Below are positions 1 to 6,562 of a stretch of 8,375 nt of DNA, one piece after another. The notes under the pieces are model-generated. The model had not been told where the DNA came from, searched no databases, and saw nothing but the letters and a program-made list of their open reading frames with translations. The DNA is from Akkermansia muciniphila. GTDB taxonomy: Bacteria > Verrucomicrobiota > Verrucomicrobiia > Limisphaerales > SXTU01. The translations under genes were made by a program, and so were the position numbers. Numbering within the stretch: the stretch's first letter is position 1; the number at the start of each line of letters is the position of its first letter. The stretch covers positions 1-8,375 of the forward strand of contig CAMBZO010000095.1 of assembly GCA_945872195.1 (NCBI GenBank), written 5' to 3'.

Positions 1-1378
1 CGACTGATTTCAGCTCGGACTTCACGCCGTCGAGGGCGACGGAAGTTTCAATCTGCCACGGCGCGAGGTTGGTCCAGAAGCCCCAGTGCGTTGGTGCGTT
101 CGTTCGCCCGGGCAGAGCGGCCCGCGAGACGGTCGCGGAGAGTTTCAACTGCTTCGCCTCGGCCCACTGGGTCGTCGGCGCGGTGAGCTGCGCCTCCACG
201 TCGGCAGCGAGCAGTTCCTTGCGCGCGGGGGCGAAGGTCGTGTGGCCCGACACGCGGCATTCCGCGAGCTGCGCCCACTCGGACTTCAACGCGGTTGCGT
301 GCAGTGTGAGGCTGGCGCGCAGCTCGTCGGGAGAGAGCGGGCGCGGGGCGGTCTGGCCGGTGAGGCGGAGCGTTGCAGCCTCGGCCCACGGCGACTTGCC
401 GTCGCGCAACGTGACTTCCCATGTCGCGTCCCAGTCGTTCGTGCGCGCGGACTGGCGGTTGAGCCGCGCGGTGAGGAGCAGGCGCTCGGCGCTGACGTTG
501 AGATTCGTCGTGGTGCGCAGACGTTCGGCTTCGAGGCGGAAGTCGGCGCTGACGGTGCCGTTGGTGCCGGGGGGTTGGAGAATCTTCGCGGTGAAACTGG
601 CGTTGCGGCCGCCGCCCCACGGCGTGCGCACGTCGCTGGCCTTTACCTTCAAGTCCGCTTGCAGGCCGCGCTCCAGCTTTGCATCGCCACGGAGGGTTAG
701 CTCGATTTCCGGCGGCGACGCGAACTGCACGCGCGCCAACTCGGTGAGAACTTGGTGGAGGAGGGCTTCGGCTCCTAGCTTGGGCTGGGCCGCCGGCGTG
801 GCGGGCTTCGGCGGGCGCTGGTGCAGTGCGGTGGCGTTGGTCACGATGGCGCTGACCTTCATCTGAAGGCCTTGCACTGTCGCGGTGAGCTGCGGAAGTT
901 CCCACACGTCGTCGGGCAGGAAGCGTAGCGAGGTGGCAAGGTGGGTGACGGTGAGTGTGCGCGGCGGGAGGTTCGAGGAAACAACTGTCCACGTGAGTTC
1001 GCCTTGGCGGAGGGCGACGCCGCGAACGAGGAACTGAAAATTGCGGAGGGCCTCGTGGTCGAGCGACACCTCAGCCTCGGCTGCGGTGAAAAGCGGCCCA
1101 GCCGTTTCACCGGATTTCTCGACGGATATTCCCTCGGCCACCAGGCCGCGGAACCAGAGCCAGCGGAGGCGCTGGAACTCGAGGTTGAAGCCGCGCGCCT
1201 TCAGCTCGGCGAGGACTGGACGCTTCACGAAGCCGGGGACACCGACTTGGTTGAACCAGATGAAAGCCACCAGCACCGCGAGCACGAGCAGCCACGCCAC
1301 GATGCGGACGCAGCGGAACCCGACGCGGCAGACGCGCCAGACGGTCCAAGGCTTGCGTTCGGGCTTAGGCTGGCTCAC
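1..1378 (-). CDS. AsmA/TamB-like membrane-anchored protein, 3' end outside the window
   Basis: An open frame without stops runs from a GTG at 1378 to the window edge and gives 459 residues of a longer protein. The GTG is chosen because an in-frame TAG lies at 1408-1406 and no in-frame ATG, GTG or TTG lies between. A basic N-terminus (about 1-25) leads into one transmembrane helix (about 25-43, rich in V, L, A, W). A conserved-looking segment follows (VGVPGFVKRPVLAELKARG, 46-63), then a long region of alternating short beta-strand-like stretches. From about residue 290 these recur every 37 residues, with tryptophans at 331, 368 and 405. A single N-terminal anchor followed by repetitive beta strands is the build of AsmA, TamB and DUF748-type proteins, which act in the envelope, partly in lipid transport. 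The family call rests on architecture, not on a signature motif. It lies 74 nt downstream of the DUF4340 gene on the same strand, so it may belong to that operon. Certainty is high for the gene and moderate for the family. Confidence 0.82.
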   Translation of the reverse strand, partial: MSQPKPERKPWTVWRVCRVGFRCVRIVAWLLVLAVLVAFIWFNQVGVPGFVKRPVLAELKARGFNLEFQRLRWLWFRGLVAEGISVEKSGETAGPLFTAAEAEVSLDHEALRNFQFLVRGVALRQGELTWTVVSSNLPPRTLTVTHLATSLRFLPDDVWELPQLTATVQGLQMKVSAIVTNATALHQRPPKPATPAAQPKLGAEALLHQVLTELARVQFASPPEIELTLRGDAKLERGLQADLKVKASDVRTPWGGGRNASFTAKILQPPGTNGTVSADFRLEAERLRTTTNLNVSAERLLLTARLNRQSARTNDWDATWEVTLRDGKSPWAEAATLRLTGQTAPRPLSPDELRASLTLHATALKSEWAQLAECRVSGHTTFAPARKELLAADVEAQLTAPTTQWAEAKQLKLSATVSRAALPGRTNAPTHWGFWTNLAPWQIETSVALDGVKSELKSV

Positions 1379-1452
1379 AGGGGAAGGGCGTCCGCGCTCC
1401 GTTGACTAGACACGCATCCAAGTTCATCGCAGTTCAGCGGTTTGGGGACACG
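1379..1452. other. 74-nt intergenic gap without recognisable signals
   Basis: This gap separates the DUF4340 stop from the GTG of the AsmA-like gene. I found no stable hairpin with a T-tract and no convincing promoter. The closest thing to a ribosome site on the minus strand is a GGAG about 18 nt before the GTG, which is too far for normal spacing. Read-through from the DUF4340 gene is therefore plausible but not shown. Confidence 0.4.
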
Positions 1453-3267
1453 TCATGGCCGGCCCAAATATGCCGCCACGTAGTCGCGGAAGAGAGCGCG
1501 CGGGAACTCGAAGATCAGCGGCTGGCCGCTGCGCGGGTCGGTCACGGTCGCGTAAGGATTCCGGCCCTGCAGCATGTTGCCGAAGAGGATGGTGTTGGTG
1601 CGCGCGGGCGAGCCAGTGAGCTCGACAGTGACGCGACGGCTGTCCGCGCCGATGCCGTAGATGGGCAGGCGGTCGGCACCGAGATGCGTCCACTGCTCGG
1701 CGCGCAACTGGCCGAGGCGGAACATTGTCTCTTCCAGCGCGACGTTCTTGATGTCGTCCGCCGGCTCCGTTCCTTCTGTCCAGCGGCCGTTGGGCGCGCG
1801 TGTGAGGCGGCGCTTCTGCCCATCAAATTCCACCGCGACGGCGGCGACCTGGTTCGAGGCGAAGTTCCAGATCGTGCGGTCTTGAATTTTGTGCAGCGAC
1901 CAAACGAGGCGGTCCACGTCGCCACGCGGGACGACATAGACGGAGCTCTCGTCGTGCCGGCGGGCGAAGAGGCGGTCCACTTGGCCGCTGCCAAATTCCA
2001 ACCGTGCGACGAGCGCGTTGGTGAGAGTGCCGACGGCGTTCGTGACGGACTTGAGCAGGCTGATGCGGCGAGTTCCAGATGCCAGACCGTAAGGCGAGTA
2101 GTCCGTCACGACCTCCTTGGCCAACTCCACGGCCGAGAGGATGATCAGGTTGTTGGAGAAACTCTGCATGAGCAGCGGATCGGTCAGGGTTTTGAAGGCG
2201 TCGTCGGCCACCCACACAAACTGCGCGGAGGCATTGGTCTGGAGGCGCAGGGTGAAGTTCTCCGTGCCTTCCACTTGAATCACATCCACCGCGCCGGCGG
2301 GTAGCGCGTCGAGCAGCCGGTGCTCGGAGAACTCCCAGAGGTCGGCGCGCAGGGCGTCGAGCAGGGCGCGCGGGACGAGCATGACGTTGGCGGTGGCGAG
2401 GCTGCGGGCGAAGACAAGCGCAGGCTGGTTGGTCGGGCTTTTGCCGAACTGCACGACGAGCGTGTCGTTGGTGCCGGTGCCGAAGGCGAGTTCGGACTCC
2501 GGCGCGTGCAGGCCGAAGGGCTCGAGGTCGGCGCGCGGGTCGTCGGTGATGAATTGGGGCACGGGCCATTGGCCCAGCCTGGCGAGCAATTCCTCGATGA
2601 GCGGGGTGTTCGCGCGCTTGGCAGGGGTGGGCAGCGCGATGCGCCAGAGGCGGTTGGTGGAATCGCGTTGCAACAGGAGATCGCGCGCGCCGGTGCGGAC
2701 GCGGAGGCGATCGAACTTCACGCTCGCCAGCGGGAGGAGCGCGCGGTCACGCCACGCGTCAGCGGTCTGGGGCAGGTAGCCGAGGAGGTTGGCGTCGGCG
2801 ATGGCGATGTCACCGCTGCCGGCGACTTGCAGGTAAATCTGGTTGTTGACCGGGGTGCGCGCGCCGATGCGCAACTCGATGGGCGTGTCACCTTGATGGA
2901 ACCGGACGGTGGCTTGCGGAGGCTGGAGACCGAAGTCGGCGGGGGACTTCACCTGCGCAGCGGGGATGATGACTTGCGGCCGGCGACTGGAGCAGATTTC
3001 CAGCAGGGCGCTGATGAGCAGCGGGTCGGCAGGGTAGCTCAACGGCGCGGTGAGCCGCCACTGCCCGGCGGCAAACTCGGCGCGGATGGTGGCGTTGGAG
3101 AGTGTGACCTCGATGCGGGTCACGGTGGCGGGGCGCAGGCGCGGGACCAATTGACCAGCGGCGGGCGAGGGCGGCGGACCGCTGGGGCGGCGCAACTCGT
3201 CGAACGCGATGAACGCAAAGAGCGCGAGGGCGAGCCCGACGAGCCATTTTGTTTGGGAGGAGTTCAC
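1453..3267 (-). CDS. DUF4340 domain-containing protein, auxiliary subunit of a Gld-type ABC transporter
   Basis: This 604-residue protein starts at GTG 10 nt after the GldG-like stop; no ATG is available in frame nearby. One N-terminal helix (about 7-22, WLVGLALALFAFIAF) should anchor it, with the rest outside the cytoplasm. The body repeats a module of roughly 140 residues four times (about 44-178, 183-320, 326-466, 473-600). The recurring landmarks are an opening I/V-x-V strand, a W or F followed by a polar residue, an FGL or YG turn, an FG strand, and a closing R-x-R or H-R-L-L type helix (DRALL 174-178, HRLLD 316-320, DRTIWNF 463-469). This is the pattern of DUF4340, a family commonly found next to ABC-2 ATPase, permease and GldG genes. 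Its biochemical role is unknown. It may form the extracytoplasmic part of the transporter with the GldG-like protein. The domain call is secure; function is inferred from neighbours. Confidence 0.9.
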   Translation of the reverse strand: MNSSQTKWLVGLALALFAFIAFDELRRPSGPPPSPAAGQLVPRLRPATVTRIEVTLSNATIRAEFAAGQWRLTAPLSYPADPLLISALLEICSSRRPQVIIPAAQVKSPADFGLQPPQATVRFHQGDTPIELRIGARTPVNNQIYLQVAGSGDIAIADANLLGYLPQTADAWRDRALLPLASVKFDRLRVRTGARDLLLQRDSTNRLWRIALPTPAKRANTPLIEELLARLGQWPVPQFITDDPRADLEPFGLHAPESELAFGTGTNDTLVVQFGKSPTNQPALVFARSLATANVMLVPRALLDALRADLWEFSEHRLLDALPAGAVDVIQVEGTENFTLRLQTNASAQFVWVADDAFKTLTDPLLMQSFSNNLIILSAVELAKEVVTDYSPYGLASGTRRISLLKSVTNAVGTLTNALVARLEFGSGQVDRLFARRHDESSVYVVPRGDVDRLVWSLHKIQDRTIWNFASNQVAAVAVEFDGQKRRLTRAPNGRWTEGTEPADDIKNVALEETMFRLGQLRAEQWTHLGADRLPIYGIGADSRRVTVELTGSPARTNTILFGNMLQGRNPYATVTDPRSGQPLIFEFPRALFRDYVAAYLGRP

Positions 3268-3277
3268 GCGTTTGTGC

Positions 3278-4759
3278 CTACATCTGCCGCCGCCACCAGA
3301 CGAGCAGGCCGAAGCCGAGAATCGCGCCGGGCACGCCTATCAACAGGATCCACTGCACGGAGCGCAACTGCGCGTCCGTCATGTTGAACTGGAATTCGCG
3401 CACCACCTGCGGGGCGATGCCAACGAGCTTGGGCCGGTCCACGAGCCAGTTGATGGCGTTGGCGGCGAAGTCACGGTTGACCGAGTTTTGAATCATGTTG
3501 TTGTCGAGGAAGAAGGAATCGCCCACGACGACCATGCGGGTGAAGCCGCCCTCCACGCTGCGCAGGCCGCCGCGCTCGACGGCGACAGCCACGTGAATGA
3601 CGCCGGCCTTGTCCACGCGCGGGTCGAACTGACGACTCGCGCGGTTACCGATGGCCTTGCCGCTGGCCGAGGTGCTCGCGAGCGGGCGGACTTGCGGCGA
3701 ATCGGAGCCGGCGGTGGCCGCGGAACGTGGCGTGACGGAGCGCGGCGTGGCGACGACGAGGCCGTTCTGCGTGGGGCCGAAGGGGCGGACAATGTCGTGG
3801 TCGCCGAAGTTCTTGAGGATGATAAAGCTCCCCTCGCGGCTGCCGGCCTCGTCGGTGACGCGGTCGTCGCCGAGTTCAACGCCCCAAGTGCGGAGGAGAA
3901 GTTCCAGCCCGGAGTTGCTGTTTTCGGGCAGCAGGACGAGCGCGCGACCGCCGCGATTGAGATAGTTGTTCAACTGGTTGATCTCGTCCGCGTGCAGTGG
4001 GGTGGACGGGCCGGCGATGACCAGGAGGCTGCAATCCGCGGGCACCGGGTTGGTGCCGCTGAGGGTGAGTCCGAAGGGCGTCAGGCCGTTCCCGCGTTGA
4101 AGCAGTTCGATGAACTTGCCGTAACCAGTCGCGGTGCCGGCGGTGGTCGGGTCGTGCTCGTTGTGGCCGCGCAGATAGTAGGCGGTGAGCTTGCGGCTCT
4201 CCATCAGCGTGAGGATCGCGGAGGTGAAGTAAGATTCGCCGGTGAAGGACTTGCGCTTCACCGCCTGGCTCTGGCCGGAGAGAAGCTGGCTCGTGTCGTA
4301 TTCGGAAAGCTCGCCCTGGCGGACGACACGGCTGCGCTCGCCGATGGCGAAGATGACAACGTCCTTGATGTTGGGGGTGAGGTTGTATCGGCGCTGCGTC
4401 TCGGTGGCTTTGTCCGGCTCGCGCTGGTAGTCCACCGTCGTGATCTTCACGCGCGGGCTGGCGTTGGCGTATTGGCGGAGGCTTTGCAGGATGGGCGCGT
4501 AGAGTGTCTCGTCGGGATCGAAATAGAGCGTGACCTGAAGGTCGTTGGTCAAGGCCCCGAGCACTTGGAGAGTGACGGACGCGAGCGGTGGGACGCGGCT
4601 GTCCGAGAGCGAGATGCGGCGGAAATTACGGGCGGACAGGAAGTTTGCCATCAGCACGATGGCGAGGAAGGCGGCGACGCCGACGAGCACGCCGAAGCCC
4701 GCGCCGAACTTGCGCGCCGCGGAGAAGCTGGGAGGGGGATTATCGAGATCGTCAGGCAT
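3278..4759 (-). CDS. GldG-family (ABC_transp_aux type) extracytoplasmic ABC transporter subunit
   Basis: This 493-residue protein has a short proline-rich cytoplasmic N-terminus, a transmembrane helix at about 20-40, a large extracytoplasmic domain, and a second helix at about 469-488 followed by WWRRQM. Family features include the post-helix segment NFLSARNFRRISLS (39-52), a strand with YFDPDE near 79-84, YYLRGHNEHD (194-203), and a late VVGDSFFLDN followed by NRDFAANAINWL (411-439). All fit the GldG/ABC_transp_aux family. These proteins accompany ABC-2 permeases, and the first domain resembles IFT52/GldG folds. ATG 4759 is preferred because it leaves a normal short N-terminus. An in-frame ATG at 4801 would add 14 residues, but it lies inside the heptamer repeat. 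Neither has a Shine-Dalgarno sequence. The gene lies between the permease and DUF4340 genes. In Flavobacterium the homologue works with GldA and GldF in gliding; that role is not implied here. Confidence 0.92.
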   Translation of the reverse strand: MPDDLDNPPPSFSAARKFGAGFGVLVGVAAFLAIVLMANFLSARNFRRISLSDSRVPPLASVTLQVLGALTNDLQVTLYFDPDETLYAPILQSLRQYANASPRVKITTVDYQREPDKATETQRRYNLTPNIKDVVIFAIGERSRVVRQGELSEYDTSQLLSGQSQAVKRKSFTGESYFTSAILTLMESRKLTAYYLRGHNEHDPTTAGTATGYGKFIELLQRGNGLTPFGLTLSGTNPVPADCSLLVIAGPSTPLHADEINQLNNYLNRGGRALVLLPENSNSGLELLLRTWGVELGDDRVTDEAGSREGSFIILKNFGDHDIVRPFGPTQNGLVVATPRSVTPRSAATAGSDSPQVRPLASTSASGKAIGNRASRQFDPRVDKAGVIHVAVAVERGGLRSVEGGFTRMVVVGDSFFLDNNMIQNSVNRDFAANAINWLVDRPKLVGIAPQVVREFQFNMTDAQLRSVQWILLIGVPGAILGFGLLVWWRRQM

Positions 4760-4834
4760 CTGTTTGAGAATTGGCGAAGGCAAAAGGCGCGCTCCGGACA
4801 TTCAGCATTTGGTATTCGGCATTTGGCACTTTCT
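4760..4834. other. 75-nt gap between permease and GldG-like genes, mostly heptamer repeat
   Basis: The genes on either side are separated from their other partners by about 10 nt or less, so this gap is unusually long for the operon. Nearly half of it is a degenerate heptamer array. The remainder, about 36 nt directly before the GldG-like start, shows no purine-rich ribosome site and no terminator. The repeat may have inserted into a formerly tight junction. Confidence 0.5.
4796..4830. repeat. Five tandem degenerate heptamers, plus-strand consensus YGGCATT
   Basis: Five adjacent 7-base units fill these 35 bases exactly. On the plus strand the middle units read CAGCATT, TGGTATT and CGGCATT; the outer two are GGACATT and TGGCACT. 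Each differs from YGGCATT at no more than two positions. On the coding strand the unit reads AATGCCR, so most units contain an ATG and successive ATGs fall in different frames. It lies just downstream of the permease stop. Its AT-richness contrasts with the flanking GC-rich genes. The array is directly visible. Whether it belongs to a dispersed genomic family cannot be judged from one copy. Confidence 0.75.
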
Positions 4835-5587
4835 TCATTTCCATCTTCTGCTTTCGACGACCTTGAGCGTGAGGAACAGGAACAGCCCCGTCAGGCTCAG
4901 GTAGTAGACCGCGTGCCGCGTGTCCACGGTGCCGCGTGTGAAGTCTTTCATGTGCTCGATCATCGAGACGTGCTGGAGCAGGGCGGATTGCCAGCCGGGC
5001 TTGGGCGGGATGATGAAGGTGAGGTAGCTCAGGAGGAAAAGGCCAAGGCCGATCACGATGGCGAGCATCGCGGCGATGATCTGGTTGCGCGTGAGCGAGG
5101 ACGCGAAGCAGCCAAGTGAAATGTAGAGCGCACCGAAGAGGAAGATGCCGATGAACGTGCCGCCCACCGCGCCAGTGTCCACCACCGAGAGGTCCACGGA
5201 GAAGCGTTTGAGCAGGAAGGGATACGCCAGCAGCGGCAGCCACGCGGACATGAAGAAGCACAGCGCACCGGTGAACTTCGCCAGCACCACCTGGAAGTCG
5301 CCGACGGGCGCGGTCATCAGCGTCTCATAGGTGCCGGAGTATTTTTCCAGCGCGAAGGTGCGCATGGTGATGATGGGCGGCGCGAGCAGCATCACGAGCC
5401 AGAAGAGGCCGTTGTTGAAAAACGCCTCGGTCACGGGCACGTCGAAAGGTTTGTTCACCAACGCCTGCAGCACGATGACGAAGCTCAGACCCAGCAGGAA
5501 CTGCACGGCGGCGACGATGACGTAGCCGATGAGCGAGACGTAGCAGCTCCCGAGTTCGCGCCGGACGAGGGTGAGAAAGGGCTGCAT
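4835..5587 (-). CDS. ABC-2 type permease, GldF-like
   Basis: This 250-residue integral membrane protein has six predicted helices at about 18-42, 58-76, 106-125, 143-162, 168-192 and 226-244. It should form the membrane channel or flippase part of the transporter and bind the ATPase encoded just upstream. Diagnostic segments are FALEKYSGTYETLMTAPV (78-95), matching the ABC-2 EExxGTxExLLxxP coupling motif with K in place of the second E. A C-terminal stretch with FTRGTVDTRHAVYYL (216-230) and VESRRW (244-249) is typical of GldF and NosY-like permeases. Length is normal for the family. It starts 9 nt after the ATPase stop, without a clear ribosome site, which suggests dependence on upstream translation. 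The substrate is unknown. Family identity is certain; orthology to the gliding protein GldF is not claimed. Confidence 0.95.
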   Translation of the reverse strand: MQPFLTLVRRELGSCYVSLIGYVIVAAVQFLLGLSFVIVLQALVNKPFDVPVTEAFFNNGLFWLVMLLAPPIITMRTFALEKYSGTYETLMTAPVGDFQVVLAKFTGALCFFMSAWLPLLAYPFLLKRFSVDLSVVDTGAVGGTFIGIFLFGALYISLGCFASSLTRNQIIAAMLAIVIGLGLFLLSYLTFIIPPKPGWQSALLQHVSMIEHMKDFTRGTVDTRHAVYYLSLTGLFLFLTLKVVESRRWK

Positions 5588-5596
5588 GAGGTGGCT

Positions 5597-6562
5597 CTAG
5601 GCTTCGTCCTGTTCGCGCTTGGTCACGTGGACAAAAATGTCCTCCAGCGAATGCCGCGTCCGCGTCAACTCGCGGAGCTGCCAGCCGCGCGCCTTGGCCA
5701 GCTCGAAGATTTGCGGCCGCAAGTCCACGCCGGCGCGGGGGGTGAGCGAGCAGCGGTGGAAGTTGCCCTCGGCGGCGGCGATGTCGAAGTGCTCGACCTC
5801 GGCCATGTGCTCCCACGCCTCGCGCAAGTCGGGCACCGGGCCGGACAGCTCGGCGATGACTTGCTGGCCAGCGCTCATCTTGCGCTGCAACTCGTCCAAC
5901 GTGCCGCTCTCCCGGATGGCTCCCTGGTGGATGATGATGACGCGCGTGCAGGTCAGCTCGACCTCGGGCAACAGGTGCGAGGAGATAAAGACTGTGCGGT
6001 CCTTGCTCACGTCCTTGATGAGCTGGCGGACGGCGCGCGTGAGGTGGGCGTCGAGGTTCTTGGTCGGCTCGTCGAGGATGATTAACTCCGGCTCGTGCAC
6101 GAGCGCGTCCGCGAGGCCGACGCGCTGCCGGTAGCCGCCGGAGAGCGTGCCGATGACCTTGGTCGCGACATCGCCGAGACCGCACTGCTCGGTGACGATG
6201 TCCACGCGCTCGCGGCTGCGTCCGGCGCTCAAGCCCTTGAGCCGCGCGCGGAACTTGAGGTATTCGCGCACGCGCATTTCCACGTGCAGCGGGTTGCCCT
6301 CGGGCATGTAGCCGATGCGGCGCCGCACCTCATCCGCCTGAGTGAAGACATCGAAGCCCGCCACGCGCGCAGTGCCGGAGGTCGCGGGCATGAAGCAGGA
6401 AAGCATCCGCATCGTGGTGGTCTTGCCCGCGCCGTTCTGACCGAGGAAGCCCACGATCTCGCCGCGCTGCACGGTGAAGGACAGGTCGCGCACGGCGGCC
6501 CGGCCGCCGTAGCGCTTGGTGAGGTTCTCGACCTCAATCATCGGGGTGGTGGGCGCGCTCAT
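5597..6562 (-). CDS. ABC transporter ATP-binding protein, GldA-like
   Basis: This 321-residue cytoplasmic ATPase powers the adjacent permease. Visible motifs are Walker A GQNGAGKT (41-48), the Q-loop region YMPEGNPL (85-92) with Glu in the usual Gln position as in GldA-type proteins, signature LSGGYRQRVG (140-149), Walker B LIILDEP (160-166) and switch histidine in SSH (194-196). Residues after about 235 form the C-terminal extension of this subfamily, ending in a LEDIF motif (306-310). An oddity is the D-loop: TKNLDA (167-172) replaces the usual TNGLDP or TSGLDP, although the key Asp171 remains. ATG 6562 is chosen because it overlaps the protease stop as ATGA and has a GGTGA 7 nt upstream. 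A second Met at residue 8 is possible. The overlap suggests translational coupling to the protease gene. Confidence 0.95.
   Translation of the reverse strand: MSAPTTPMIEVENLTKRYGGRAAVRDLSFTVQRGEIVGFLGQNGAGKTTTMRMLSCFMPATSGTARVAGFDVFTQADEVRRRIGYMPEGNPLHVEMRVREYLKFRARLKGLSAGRSRERVDIVTEQCGLGDVATKVIGTLSGGYRQRVGLADALVHEPELIILDEPTKNLDAHLTRAVRQLIKDVSKDRTVFISSHLLPEVELTCTRVIIIHQGAIRESGTLDELQRKMSAGQQVIAELSGPVPDLREAWEHMAEVEHFDIAAAEGNFHRCSLTPRAGVDLRPQIFELAKARGWQLRELTRTRHSLEDIFVHVTKREQDEA

Noticed and set aside
48..992. A 314-codon minus-strand frame starting inside the AsmA-like gene
   Set aside because: It is another frame of the same strand, dominated by R, H, P and A. The overlapping frame from 1378 has a membrane anchor, normal composition and periodic strands, so this one is the shadow.
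1402..2304. A 300-codon plus-strand frame opposite the end of the DUF4340 gene
   Set aside because: Same reason: antisense, compositionally skewed, no family features.
2320..3387. A 355-codon plus-strand frame opposite the DUF4340 gene
   Set aside because: It is fully antisense to a recognisable protein and has biased composition and no motif. It is a mirror frame of GC-rich coding DNA.
4796..4830. A CRISPR array or transposon end at the heptamer array
   Set aside because: Units are 7 bases long with no spacers, no flanking inverted repeats and no transposase gene.
3209..5119. A 636-codon open frame on the plus strand across the GldG-like and permease genes
   Set aside because: It is antisense to two well-supported genes and ignores their boundaries. 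Its translation is low-complexity, rich in E, R, A, G and V, with no domain or signal. Such frames arise from GC-rich third positions on the real strand.
3278..6562. A gliding-motility function for the GldA/F/G-like genes
   Set aside because: The family names come from Flavobacterium, but homologous cassettes are widespread in non-gliding bacteria, and no other gliding genes are present here.
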